From an uncultured Nitrospira sp. (GTDB lineage: Bacteria > Nitrospirota > Nitrospiria > Nitrospirales > UBA8639): DNA of 14,739 nucleotides. Below the pieces are notes generated by a model. The model was not told the DNA's origin and ran no database searches. It worked only from the letters and a program-made list of their open reading frames with translations. The DNA lies in NCBI GenBank assembly GCA_902500695.1, contig CABVRQ010000002.1:1-14739 (forward strand), in the 5' to 3' direction. A program made the translations under genes and the position numbers. Positions 1 to 9,362 of the stretch are shown piece after piece (the first letter of the stretch is position 1; every line of letters starts with the position of its first letter).

Positions 1-189
1 AATAGTGTGGACCCCAAGGGCGTGGGCTTCCACCGTTCAAGGGGTCACGCGGATTGAGGACGGGTTGGATTTCGGATAAAAACTGTCGGGAATGAACGGA
101 AAAAATGCCTGGAGATTTTGGAGATGTCTGGGAAGAAGGCCATTCCTTGCGACCTACAATAGCCGTGGGTTTATTGTCGGAAGGGGAGG

Positions 190-1194
190 CTATTGGTCGC
201 GGTTGACCATGTAGCAGGCCGTGATGGAGAGGGATCGCTTAGCTGAGCAGGCGGGAAACGACTCAAGGTCGAGGACTGCGGCCTCAACGTATTCTCGCGC
301 TCGACTGGTGGAATAGGCAAGGGATCCCTGTTTTTGCATCATTTGAATGATTTTTGTGACGTCCTCATCCCCAATGGTATGCGCCAGAATCTTTTCGGTG
401 ATCCATTGGTTTTCTTGGGGGGAACAGGTTTGGAGAAGGTGGAGGAGGGGGATGGTGATCATGCCCTGACGGATATCCTGCCCAAGGGCTTTGCCAAGTT
501 TTGCTCGGTCTGCGGCATAATCCAAGCGATCGTCAGCCAATTGAAAGGCCATTCCAAGGTGATAGCCAAACCGATAAAGAACGGCCTGTTCTTCTATCGA
601 GGCACCTCCCACGATCGCCCCAACCTTACAGGAAGCGGCAACAAGGGCTGCAGTTTTATATTCAACAATTTTGAGGTAGGCGGCCTCCGACAGGTGTGGT
701 TGACTATTGGCGCAGAGTTGAAGAACCTCCCCTTCAGCCATCTTTCGGCACGCATCCGCTAAGGCTTCATTGATGCCATGATTGTGGAAGGTGGCAATGA
801 GGGCCATGGCCTGAGAATACAAATAATCACCCACAAGGATGCTGGCCTGGTTACCCCAGATTTTCCTCGCAGTTGGCTGTCCCCGTCGTAGATCGGCCTC
901 GTCTAACACATCGTCATGCAGTAAGGTGGCCGTATGAATAAATTCAACGAGACTGCCCAGCAACAAAAAGTCTTTTTGGAGAAATCCACAGAGCCGCGCA
1001 CAAAGAATCAGGAGCAGCGGGCGGATACGCTTTCCACCGCTGGCAAAGATATGCCCAGCGACCGTATTGATGAGAGGGGCGTGCGATTCAAGATGTTTGG
1101 TGATTTGGCTTTCAACCTCGATTAAGTCCGGCCGAAAGGCTTCCCACACATCCTCCATGGATTCCAGGTCTCTGAGGGCTGGTTCCTGATGCAT
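190..1194 (-). CDS. ispB: Long-chain polyprenyl diphosphate synthase (trans-isoprenyl synthase)
   Basis: It adds isopentenyl diphosphate units to an allylic primer, in the cytoplasm, to build the isoprenoid tail of a respiratory quinone. The 334-residue protein shows the family hallmarks: GGKRIRP at residues 53-59, the first aspartate-rich motif DDVLD at 94-98 and the second, DDRLD, at 221-225. Small residues (Ala89, Thr90) lie four and five positions before the first motif. This is typical of long-chain (about C35-C45) enzymes, whereas short-chain synthases carry bulky aromatics there. The exact chain length cannot be read, so the symbol is approximate. I chose the ATG at 1194; an in-frame TTG at 1254 would add 20 residues that do not look like the family. 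Neither start has a clear Shine-Dalgarno sequence. The gene is divergent from gltB, with about 300 bases between the two starts. Confidence 0.92.
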   Translation of the reverse strand: MHQEPALRDLESMEDVWEAFRPDLIEVESQITKHLESHAPLINTVAGHIFASGGKRIRPLLLILCARLCGFLQKDFLLLGSLVEFIHTATLLHDDVLDEADLRRGQPTARKIWGNQASILVGDYLYSQAMALIATFHNHGINEALADACRKMAEGEVLQLCANSQPHLSEAAYLKIVEYKTAALVAASCKVGAIVGGASIEEQAVLYRFGYHLGMAFQLADDRLDYAADRAKLGKALGQDIRQGMITIPLLHLLQTCSPQENQWITEKILAHTIGDEDVTKIIQMMQKQGSLAYSTSRAREYVEAAVLDLESFPACSAKRSLSITACYMVNRDQ

Positions 1195-1318
1195 GGCGGC
1201 GATACTAGGGGGTAGCCTGTGGATTGTCAAGCTGAACCACAGCCTGGAAATCAATCAACAATCTTCCCAAAAACCCATGCCTGTGAGGAAAAAAATCCGT
1301 AGGTGAAAACGGTTTGTC

Positions 1319-1346
1319 TTGACAGATTTTTTGACCATCCATTAAT
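1319..1346 (+). promoter_or_regulatory. Candidate sigma70-like promoter for gltBD
   Basis: A perfect -35 consensus TTGACA lies at 1319-1324 and ATTAAT (4 of 6 matches to the -10 consensus) at 1341-1346, with a 16-base spacer. It points toward gltB and would give a leader of about 140 bases. A perfect -10 hexamer TATAAT also occurs at 1458-1463, but without a recognisable -35 partner. Either or both could serve gltB. No sigma54 -24/-12 element was found. Confidence 0.35.
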
Positions 1347-1491
1347 GTTGTCGTTTACAATTTTGATTCGTTCTTCCCTTTTCTTTCGGTCACTCTCGGG
1401 AACCACACAACGACACAATGGCCCATTGAGTCTCTACTAAGGGGTAGCGTGTCTCTTTATAATGATGACCGACAACATTTTTAGGTGAAAC

Positions 1492-4400
1492 GTGAAACAG
1501 GTGCATAACCAACCAGTGTGGAATCTTCCGGGATTGCCTTCAGCTCAAGGCCTCTACCACCCTGGTAATGAGCATGATGGCTGTGGAATCGGATTTGTTG
1601 CCCATATAAAGGGGCAAAAATCCCACGACATCATAGAGAAGGCCCTGCAGGTCAACAATAATCTCACTCATCGGGGAGCACAAGGGTGTGACCCATGTAC
1701 CGGTGATGGGGCAGGAATTCTCTCTCAAATACCCCATGATTTTTTTCATCGGGTTGCTGCCGAGACCGGTGTCGACCTTCCGGTAGCCGGGGCCTATGGT
1801 GTAGGCATGGTGTTTTTGCCGCAGGATCCCAAGACCAGGCAACAGTGCGAAGCCGTCTTCGAAGCGATTATACGTGAGGAGGGGCAAAGGTTTTTAGGGT
1901 GGCGTGATGTCCCAGCCAAAGAGGATCAAATTGGGGAACAGGCTCGAAAAACGATGCCTGCCATTCGACAGTTTTTTGTCGCACGTGAATTACTGAATCC
2001 GATGCAGTTTGAACGAAAACTGTATGTCATTCGTAAACGCATAACCCGGGCCGTTCGGGAATCAGCTCTCCCGGGGAAAGAATGGGTCTACATATCCAGT
2101 CTGTCCGGCAACACGATTGTTTATAAGGGAATGTTGTTGCCCGAACAAGTTTCTCTGTTTTATCCCGATCTTGCGGATCCCACATTTACGTCGGCGTTGG
2201 CCCTTGTGCATTCTCGCTTTAGTACGAACACGTTTCCAACCTGGGCCTTAGCCCATCCCTATCGCTATTCCGTCCATAACGGCGAAATTAATACGCTAAA
2301 GGGAAATGTCAATTGGATGCGGGCCCGACAGGGGCGGCTTGCCTCTGAACTGTTTGGAGATGATCTGAAAAAATTATTTCCGATTATCGATGATTCCACC
2401 CAGAGCGATTCGGCCTGTTTGGATAATGCCATTGAGTTTTTGGTGATGGCCGGTCGGTCCCTGCCTCATGCCATGATGATGCTGATTCCGGAACCCTGGG
2501 TGGGAAATCCTCAAATGGATTTTGACCGACGAGGGTTTTATGAATATCACGCGGCCGTGATGGAGCCGTGGGATGGACCGGCGGCTGTGTGCTTTACCGA
2601 TGGGAAACTTGTCGGTGCGACCTTGGATCGGAATGGTCTGCGTCCCTGTCGATATCAAATCACCAAGGATGATGTCGTGGTGTTGGCTTCAGAAGCGGGA
2701 GTGCTTCCGGTAGATCCCAAGACCATTCGGATGAAGGGGCGTTTGCAACCGGGTCGGATGTTTGTCGTGGACACGGTCCAAGGGCGTATTCTTGACGACG
2801 AAGAAATTAAAGCCGATATCACCAAACGTAAGCCCTACCGACAATGGTTAACGCAATATCGGGTGTCTTTAGATGAACTGCCTGAGCCACTTAATGTGCC
2901 GCAACCCGATCACCCGACGCTGCGCCAACGCCAGCAAGCCTTTGGGTACACCGTAGAAGAATTGAAAATGGTGTTAATTCCCATGGCGGTAACCGGTGAA
3001 GAGCCTATTTCTTCAATGGGAACCGATACGCCTTTAGCCGTGTTGTCCGAACGGCCGCAACTTCTTTTCAAATACTTCAAACAATTGTTTGCTCAAGTCA
3101 CGAATCCTCCTATCGATCCGATCCGGGAGCATCTGGTGATGTCCCTGGTTACCAACATCGGGCCAAAGCCGAATGTCATTGCAGAGATTCCAGAGGCCTG
3201 CCGAAGGATTAAATTGCAGCAACCGATCCTGAGCAATGTTGACCTGCAAAAGATTCGCATGATTGGGGATCCTCACTTTAAAAGTAAGACCTTGTCCTTG
3301 CTCTTTAAAGTGGCTGAGGGACCTGAGGGCATGGCGGCAGCTCTTGATCAACTATGCCAGAAAGCCTCGAGAGCTATTAAGGATGGCGAAAAGTTTCTGA
3401 TTCTGAGTGATCGAGGCATTAATGCCGAGTGGGCGCCCATTCCCAGTTTATTGGGTGTCTCAGCCGTTCATCATCATCTGGTTCGAGAGGAAACCCGAAC
3501 CGAGGTCGGGTTGATTCTGGAAACAGGTGAACCGCGTGATGTGCATCATTTTGCCTGCCTCATTGGATACGGAGTTGGGGCCATCAATCCGTATTTGGTG
3601 TTTGAGTCCCTCGTGGATATGGAACGGGAAGGGTATTTCCCTGAAAGTGTCGATGCGGCGACGGCCGAATCAAAGTTTATCAAGGCGGTCAACAAAGGAC
3701 TGCTGAAAATTTTCTCAAAGATGGGGATTTCAACGGTCCAGTCCTATTGTGGAGCTCAAATTTTTGAGGCCATTGGCCTGAATAACAAGTTGATTGATCG
3801 GTTTTTTACCGGAACGGCTTCACGGATCGAAGGCATGGGTCTTCGTGAGGTGGGAGAAGAGACTATGCGCCGGCATGCGCTGGCCTATCGTCCGGTCCCC
3901 ATGCGCCAATTAGATTTTGGTGGCGAAATCCATTACCGGATTCAGGGAGAGCATCATAATTGGAATCCTGAAACAATTTACAAACTTCAGCATGCGTCGC
4001 GTGCGAATGATGCCAAAGCCTATGCGGATTTTTCAGCCCTCGTGAATAAGGAGGACCAACGGCGCTCAAATCTTCGCGGCCTGTTTGAGTTTAACTGGGC
4101 AGCCGAACCAATCTCCCTTGAGGACGTGGAACCCGCCAGTGAAATTGTGAAGCGATTTACCACGGGTGCCATGTCGTTTGGAGCAATCAGTAAAGAAGCG
4201 CATGAAACCTTGGCCATCGCCATGAATCGCATTGGTGCCAAAAGCAATACCGGAGAGGGCGGCGAGGATCCGGAACGATTTAACCCTTTGCCAAACGGCG
4301 ATTCCAGGAATTCGTATATCAAGCAGGTGGCGTCCGGTCGTTTTGGGGTGACGGCACATTATCTGGTGAATGCCAGAGAATTGCAGATCAAAATGGCGCA

Positions 4401-6072
4401 GGGGGCCAAGCCTGGTGAAGGAGGGCAGTTGCCGGGACACAAGGTGGATGAATTTATTGCCAAGCTTCGATATTCCACGCCAGGAGTTCAACTGATCTCT
4501 CCCCCTCCTCATCATGACATTTATTCCATTGAGGATCTCAAACAACTCATTTTTGACCTGAAAAATTCCAATCCCGAAGCCGCGATTTCCGTGAAACTCG
4601 TGGCCGAAGTCGGCGTCGGAACCGTGGCGGCAGGAGTGGCAAAGGCTCATGCCGATAAAGTACTTATCAGCGGCGATTCCGGTGGAACCGGAGCCTCTCC
4701 CTTATCGTCCATCAAGTACGCGGGAGTGCCCTGGGAATTGGGTCTGGCCGAAACGCACCAGACGCTCGTGCTTAATGACCTGCGTGGACGTATTCGAGTG
4801 GAAACCGACGGCCAACTAAAAACTGGCCGTGATGTGGTTATTGCGACGCTTTTGGGGGCGGAAGAATTTGGTTTTTCTACGGCGCCATTGATTGTTGAGG
4901 GGTGCATCATGATGAGGAAATGCCACCTCAATACCTGTCCTGTGGGAGTGGCCACACAAGATGGGGAATTGCGAAAACAATTTACGGGAAAACCAGAGCA
5001 TGTTGTAAACTTCTTTATGTTTGTGGCGGAAGAGATTCGCTCCCTGATGGCAAAGCTCGGATTCAGGACCATGCGCGAGATGATCGGACGTGTGGATAAG
5101 CTCAAAGTGCAAAAAGCGGTTGATCATTGGAAAGCCAAAGGGCTGGATTTGTCTCCGTTATTGGTCAAGCCGGATGTCGGTCCTGAAGTGGCCACATCGT
5201 GTGTGCAAAAACAAGATCACGGTTTGAACGGGATTTTGGATAATCAATTGGTTGAATGGTGTCAACCTGCCATTGAGCGGGGAGAGCCGGTATCCTTGGA
5301 TCTGCCTATACGAAATGTGAACCGGACCACCGGAACGGTTCTGTCAAGCCATATTGCACGAAGGTACGGGCCGGATGGGCTCCCTCCCGACACGATTCGG
5401 ATTACGTTTTCCGGATCGGCTGGACAATCATTTGGTGCTTTTTTGTCGAAGGGCATTACGCTCATTCTGGAAGGCGAGTCGAATGACTATTTGGGGAAAG
5501 GTCTCTCTGGAGGGAAAATTATTGTGGTTCCGCCGAAGGGAGTGACGTATTCGCCGGAAGACACGATTCTGATCGGGAACACGTCCCTATATGGGGCGAC
5601 TGGTGGTGAAGGGTATTTTTATGGCATCGCGGGAGAACGGTTTGCTGTTCGGAATAGTGGCGCACGGGCTGTCATCGATGGAACAGGGGATCATGGGTGT
5701 GAATATATGACCGGGGGTGTAGTGGTGGTTTTGGGAAAAACGGGACGTAATTTTGCGGCTGGGATGTCCGGAGGCGACGCCTATGTGTTGGATGAGGATG
5801 GGCAATTCCCCGCACGTTGCAATATGGGCATGGTGGAATTAGAGCCTGTCGTGTCATCTGAAGATCAACAGACTCTTCGTGGGATGATAGAGGCCCATTT
5901 TCGTTACACCCAAAGTGTCAATGCCAAGCGGGTCCTTGAATCGTGGGATATGATGTTGCCGAAATTTGTCAAAGTCATGCCGAGTGATTACAAGCGAGTG
6001 CTGCAGGAAAGGAAAACGGCCTTGGCCAAAGAACATGCTCAACGGGAACGTGAGGCGGTGAGCCGTGGCTGA
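1492..6072 (+). CDS. gltB: Glutamate synthase (NADPH), large (alpha) subunit
   Basis: It catalyses glutamine plus 2-oxoglutarate to two glutamates, using electrons delivered by GltD. The 1526-residue length is normal for bacterial GltB. A propeptide of 30 residues precedes Cys31 (CGIGF), the N-terminal nucleophile of the class II glutaminase domain. RFSTNTFPTW near residue 242 and GEINT near 264 belong to that domain. The FMN and 2-oxoglutarate synthase domain holds GDSGGTGASP at 1061-1070. The [3Fe-4S] cysteines are 1138, 1144 and 1149 (C-x5-C-x4-C). The C-terminal glycine-rich GXGXG beta-helix starts around residue 1260, with GGEGY at 1371. The start is GTG, with AGGTG at 1483-1487 as ribosome binding site. 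The next gene, gltD, overlaps its end by 8 bases, implying coupled translation and fixed stoichiometry. No frameshift or missing key residue was seen. Confidence 0.98.
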   Translation: MKQVHNQPVWNLPGLPSAQGLYHPGNEHDGCGIGFVAHIKGQKSHDIIEKALQVNNNLTHRGAQGCDPCTGDGAGILSQIPHDFFHRVAAETGVDLPVAGAYGVGMVFLPQDPKTRQQCEAVFEAIIREEGQRFLGWRDVPAKEDQIGEQARKTMPAIRQFFVARELLNPMQFERKLYVIRKRITRAVRESALPGKEWVYISSLSGNTIVYKGMLLPEQVSLFYPDLADPTFTSALALVHSRFSTNTFPTWALAHPYRYSVHNGEINTLKGNVNWMRARQGRLASELFGDDLKKLFPIIDDSTQSDSACLDNAIEFLVMAGRSLPHAMMMLIPEPWVGNPQMDFDRRGFYEYHAAVMEPWDGPAAVCFTDGKLVGATLDRNGLRPCRYQITKDDVVVLASEAGVLPVDPKTIRMKGRLQPGRMFVVDTVQGRILDDEEIKADITKRKPYRQWLTQYRVSLDELPEPLNVPQPDHPTLRQRQQAFGYTVEELKMVLIPMAVTGEEPISSMGTDTPLAVLSERPQLLFKYFKQLFAQVTNPPIDPIREHLVMSLVTNIGPKPNVIAEIPEACRRIKLQQPILSNVDLQKIRMIGDPHFKSKTLSLLFKVAEGPEGMAAALDQLCQKASRAIKDGEKFLILSDRGINAEWAPIPSLLGVSAVHHHLVREETRTEVGLILETGEPRDVHHFACLIGYGVGAINPYLVFESLVDMEREGYFPESVDAATAESKFIKAVNKGLLKIFSKMGISTVQSYCGAQIFEAIGLNNKLIDRFFTGTASRIEGMGLREVGEETMRRHALAYRPVPMRQLDFGGEIHYRIQGEHHNWNPETIYKLQHASRANDAKAYADFSALVNKEDQRRSNLRGLFEFNWAAEPISLEDVEPASEIVKRFTTGAMSFGAISKEAHETLAIAMNRIGAKSNTGEGGEDPERFNPLPNGDSRNSYIKQVASGRFGVTAHYLVNARELQIKMAQGAKPGEGGQLPGHKVDEFIAKLRYSTPGVQLISPPPHHDIYSIEDLKQLIFDLKNSNPEAAISVKLVAEVGVGTVAAGVAKAHADKVLISGDSGGTGASPLSSIKYAGVPWELGLAETHQTLVLNDLRGRIRVETDGQLKTGRDVVIATLLGAEEFGFSTAPLIVEGCIMMRKCHLNTCPVGVATQDGELRKQFTGKPEHVVNFFMFVAEEIRSLMAKLGFRTMREMIGRVDKLKVQKAVDHWKAKGLDLSPLLVKPDVGPEVATSCVQKQDHGLNGILDNQLVEWCQPAIERGEPVSLDLPIRNVNRTTGTVLSSHIARRYGPDGLPPDTIRITFSGSAGQSFGAFLSKGITLILEGESNDYLGKGLSGGKIIVVPPKGVTYSPEDTILIGNTSLYGATGGEGYFYGIAGERFAVRNSGARAVIDGTGDHGCEYMTGGVVVVLGKTGRNFAAGMSGGDAYVLDEDGQFPARCNMGMVELEPVVSSEDQQTLRGMIEAHFRYTQSVNAKRVLESWDMMLPKFVKVMPSDYKRVLQERKTALAKEHAQREREAVSRG

Positions 6073-7495
6073 TCCTCGTGGTTTTTTGAAATATAAACGG
6101 GAAGGACCTCAACGACGGCCGGTTGAGCTACGGGTTCTCGATTGGAAGGAAATTTATGAACCCTTTTCCGACGACAAACTCAAAATGCAGGGAGCACGCT
6201 GTATGGATTGCGGGGTGCCGTTTTGTCAAAGCCCGGCTGGCTGTCCTGTGGTGAATTTGATCCCGGAATGGAATGATCTCGTGCATCGAGGACGATGGAA
6301 AGATGCCCTCAAAGCGCTTCATGCGACCAATAACTTTCCTGAGTTCACCGGACGTTTGTGTCCGGCTCCCTGCGAGTCAGCATGTGTGTTGGGCATTAAT
6401 AGCGATCCGGTCTCTATCCGAGTCATTGAATGGAATATTATTGATAAAGGATTTGAAGAAGGGTGGGTTGAACCGGTGCTACCGGTTGTCTCATCCGGGA
6501 AGCGTGTTGCCATTATCGGGTCAGGTCCAGCAGGCTTGGCGGCGGCCCAACAATTAGCCCGGACTGGTCATGAAGTGACAGTTTTGGAAAAGGCTGATCG
6601 GATTGGAGGCTTGCTGCGCTATGGTATACCAGATTTTAAAATGGAGAAGTGGGTATTGGACCGTCGATTGGAGCAGATGCGGAAGGAAGGGGTGACCTTT
6701 CAGACGAGCGTGTGTGTTGGTGTGGACACCACTGTCCAGGCCCTCCGTCGTGACTATGATGCGGTATTGCTCGCGATGGGCGCTGAGCAACCGAGAGAAT
6801 TGCCCGTTCCAGGAAGAGATCTTAAAGGCGTTCATCTCGCCATGGATTATCTTACTCAACAGAATAAGCAAGTGGCCGGGGATATCCTTCTGGGAGAGCA
6901 CATATCGGCTAAAGGCAAACGGGTGGTAATTATTGGTGGTGGTGATACGGGATCGGATTGTCTTGGTACGGCTCATCGTCAAGGATGTGTTGAAGCTCAT
7001 CAATTTGAGTTGTTACCCGAACCTCCCCCGAATCGGGCTCAATCGACACCCTGGCCTTTATGGCCCATGCAATTACGAACCTCGCATGCCCATGAAGAAG
7101 GGTGTGATCGAGAATGGAGTATCTCCACCACAAAGTTTTCAGGGGAAAATGGGCAGGTCACCGGATTGCATGCGACCCGTGTGAGTTTTGAGAATGGGAA
7201 AGTGGTTCCTGTGCCGGGATTCGAGATCAAGATGGATGTTGACCTGGTATTGTTGGCGATGGGGTTTGTCGGGCCGGTAAAAAACGGCCTACTGGATTCT
7301 CTTGATCTTCAAAATGATCCCCGTGGGAACGTGGCTGTTGATGAAGACTTCATGACGAATATGGACGGGGTGTTTGCCACGGGGGACACTAAGCGTGGCG
7401 CGTCACTGATTGTCTGGGCTATTGCAGAAGGAAGAAAGTCTGCGGCTGGCATTCACAGGTATCTTCAAGCCGGACGTTCCTTTCGGGTGTCCTGA
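6065..7495 (+). CDS. gltD: Glutamate synthase (NADPH), small (beta) subunit
   Basis: It takes electrons from NADPH through FAD and passes them by [4Fe-4S] clusters to GltB. The 476-residue length is typical. The N-terminal ferredoxin-like domain has Cys46, Cys49, Cys54 and Cys60, followed by Cys99, Cys103 and Cys107, the ligand set for two [4Fe-4S] clusters. The FAD Rossmann motif GSGPAG is at 152-157 and the NADPH motif GGGDTG at 291-296. The C-terminal ATGD segment (VFATGDTKRG) closes the FAD site. The GTG start lies inside the gltB 3' end, 8 bases overlapping, so the two are co-transcribed. No terminator was found after the stop. The 266 bases that follow contain only short stem-loops without a T-tract. 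Confidence 0.97.
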   Translation: MADPRGFLKYKREGPQRRPVELRVLDWKEIYEPFSDDKLKMQGARCMDCGVPFCQSPAGCPVVNLIPEWNDLVHRGRWKDALKALHATNNFPEFTGRLCPAPCESACVLGINSDPVSIRVIEWNIIDKGFEEGWVEPVLPVVSSGKRVAIIGSGPAGLAAAQQLARTGHEVTVLEKADRIGGLLRYGIPDFKMEKWVLDRRLEQMRKEGVTFQTSVCVGVDTTVQALRRDYDAVLLAMGAEQPRELPVPGRDLKGVHLAMDYLTQQNKQVAGDILLGEHISAKGKRVVIIGGGDTGSDCLGTAHRQGCVEAHQFELLPEPPPNRAQSTPWPLWPMQLRTSHAHEEGCDREWSISTTKFSGENGQVTGLHATRVSFENGKVVPVPGFEIKMDVDLVLLAMGFVGPVKNGLLDSLDLQNDPRGNVAVDEDFMTNMDGVFATGDTKRGASLIVWAIAEGRKSAAGIHRYLQAGRSFRVS

Positions 7496-7761
7496 TTTCT
7501 TTCCCTTCCTGGATGTTTTCCACCTTCGGCGGTTTCCAAAAGCTTCTGTGAAATTTAAATATTGGGTGCGTGTCTGCCATAGACCATCAAAAAAGTGTTG
7601 AGCCATATCAACCGCAGTCCGTTCGTCACGTGGCTGTGACACGCCTCCTTCCTCTGCTCTGTTCTTCCTGGTCATTTTGGCCTTCCTGGAGGGACATTTT
7701 TTGAGTGTCCCACTCGGGAGTACTGTACCCTAGCTTCTGAAACCCTGAAACGGAGAAATAT

Positions 7762-9246
7762 TTGCGCTATTCAGATTCATCACGCGGGAAGGCTATTCAC
7801 GAAGAATTTCTTCGGCGGGCGGGCGGGATTCCATTTCTGGGACTTGGGTTATCGGTGGATGTGTATTCTCCTGATGTCTTTGACTTATACGAGGAACTTC
7901 GAATTCAGCAAATCCCTATGGCCTATCTTGAAATCTTTCATGCGGCTTCTGATGCTTTGGCGATGGTACGAGACCGCCTTCCTGACGTTCCGCTGGCCCA
8001 TCATGGCGAGGGGTTATGGGTCACGCAACCTGATTGGGATACCGCATACCATTCTCGAGAGCGTTTACAGGCTACCGCCTTCAATCTTCGAATGTTACAG
8101 GCTCATTGGGTCAATCAAGAATGTGCGGCCAAAGAAATAGGCGGTTTTTCGTTCGGGACCTATTTGCCTCCGGTTTTTACCAGAGCCTCTGCTGAAATTA
8201 CGGCTTATCAGGCGTGGAACGCGCAGTTGCAGCTTGATCAATATGATTGGGGGCAGCAGGTACACTCGCCATTACTACTTTTGGAGAGTCCACCCTTAAC
8301 CTATTTTTCGATGGGTGAAATGCCTTATGTCGAATTTTTTGCGAATATTGCAGCCATGGCGCCTTGTGGGTTGGTATTGGATCTAGGCCATGTTTGGACC
8401 GTCTATCGCTATTCGGGCGCTTGGCGGAATCAGTGTCTGGAATCGTTTTTCGAAGCCTTTCTTGAGCAATTTCCCTTGGAAAGAGTCATTGAAATTCATA
8501 TCGCAGGTCTGGATTGCCATCCACATATACGCACACAAATGGCGTCAGGATCACCTGGATCTCCTCCAAATTGGATTGATGCCCATGAGGCTCCCATCCC
8601 CGACGAATTACTGATGCTCCTGGCTCGTGTTGTAGCGGAGCCTCGTCTACTCAATCTCAAAGGAATTGCTTTAGAGGTTGATAATAAGGAGATATCGCTC
8701 ATGTGCCGGGAAATGAAAACGGTGATGGAGATTTTGGGGCCTCTGATGAATTTGTCTTCTCATGGGCCTTTGCCGGCCACAAATTTTCAGAAGGCAGGAA
8801 CCTTACCAGTAGAAAACGTCGAGCCTTCTCGGGAAACTCGGGATGTGTTAACCCGCCAATACAGGGAGTACATGTCACTGGTCAAAGAAGTCCTGAGTCG
8901 TCGGCTGGATGTACCTGGCCAATGGGATGCCGAAATGAATATGGGGCTTCATGTCTATGCGACACAGTATTTACCATATGAAATTCTCTCATGGGGTGGG
9001 GATGTGAGGGTGATGTTTCCCAAAACCTGTGATGTTTTGGAGCAATGCGGGATTTCCTTAAACCAATTCGTCGAATTTTGGTTTGCCCATCCTCGAAGAT
9101 CTAAATCTGAGTATGATTTCTTTCTGCTCAAAATAGATTTATTTGTGGAATTTCTCGGTCAGGTGGTTCCTGTGGCGGGTTCCCTTGTTAGACAGGAAGC
9201 CGATCTTCTTACTCAAGGCTACCTTCTCGCGTCTCAGGGGCGATAG
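7762..9246 (+). CDS. DUF692 (multinuclear non-heme iron oxidase family) protein with extra C-terminal domain
   Basis: Residues 20-320 match the DUF692/UPF0276 TIM-barrel family, which includes MbnB, TglH and HvfB, enzymes that use two or three irons to modify cysteines of peptide substrates. Visible metal-ligand candidates are Glu57 (YLEIF), His80/His81 (LAHHGEG), Glu175 (LLLESPP), Asp207 and His210 (LDLGHVW), Glu244 and His246 (EIHIAGL), Asp273 and His275 (IDAHEAP), and Glu305 (ALEVDN). Typical members are about 280 residues; this one has 494. Residues 360-470 resemble the DUF2063 partner family (VY then FP then a Phe-rich stretch and HPRRS), so enzyme and partner may be fused; this is inference. 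The start is TTG, with GGAG at 7752-7755 as ribosome binding site. No precursor peptide gene is visible beside it, so the substrate is unknown. It could be an independent unit or a distal part of the glt operon. Confidence 0.85.
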   Translation: MRYSDSSRGKAIHEEFLRRAGGIPFLGLGLSVDVYSPDVFDLYEELRIQQIPMAYLEIFHAASDALAMVRDRLPDVPLAHHGEGLWVTQPDWDTAYHSRERLQATAFNLRMLQAHWVNQECAAKEIGGFSFGTYLPPVFTRASAEITAYQAWNAQLQLDQYDWGQQVHSPLLLLESPPLTYFSMGEMPYVEFFANIAAMAPCGLVLDLGHVWTVYRYSGAWRNQCLESFFEAFLEQFPLERVIEIHIAGLDCHPHIRTQMASGSPGSPPNWIDAHEAPIPDELLMLLARVVAEPRLLNLKGIALEVDNKEISLMCREMKTVMEILGPLMNLSSHGPLPATNFQKAGTLPVENVEPSRETRDVLTRQYREYMSLVKEVLSRRLDVPGQWDAEMNMGLHVYATQYLPYEILSWGGDVRVMFPKTCDVLEQCGISLNQFVEFWFAHPRRSKSEYDFFLLKIDLFVEFLGQVVPVAGSLVRQEADLLTQGYLLASQGR

Positions 9247-9362
9247 ACGTAACTATTGCTGAGTTGGGAGAAATCGGTCCTAATTATCTGTGTGCTAATC
9301 AGGGAGATGAGGTCAGACAGATCGGTTAATTGGTGGGTTGAGAGCTTCTGATTGAGAGGGAA

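Noticed and set aside
2..79. Possible 3' end of a plus-strand gene (25 codons, ending IEDGLDFG)
   Set aside because: It is open from the window edge to a stop, but too short to recognise, and another frame on this strand is also open for most of the stretch. Sequence to the left is needed.
334..762. 142-residue plus-strand ORF inside the prenyl synthase gene
   Set aside because: It is antisense to a gene with complete catalytic motifs and shows no family features.
1195..1254. TTG start adding 20 residues to the prenyl synthase
   Set aside because: The extension is not like the family N-terminus, and the ATG at 1194 gives a typical length.
4066..4650. 194-residue minus-strand ORF within gltB
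   Set aside because: It is antisense to the strongly conserved FMN domain of gltB and is a by-product of codon bias.
7403..7675. Minus-strand 90-residue ORF after gltD
   Set aside because: It overlaps the gltD 3' end by 93 bases, has a low-complexity basic composition and shows no convincing ribosome binding site. It is probably a shadow.
7691..7711. Stem-loop GGGACA/TGTCCC considered as the gltBD terminator
   Set aside because: The T-run is in the loop and not after the stem, the stem is only 6 pairs, and it lies 200 bases past the gltD stop.
9267..9332. Short plus-strand frame after the DUF692 gene (TTG start, about 21 residues with one Cys) considered as a precursor peptide
   Set aside because: It has no good ribosome binding site, a single Cys and no leader-core pattern. 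It looks like chance in intergenic DNA.
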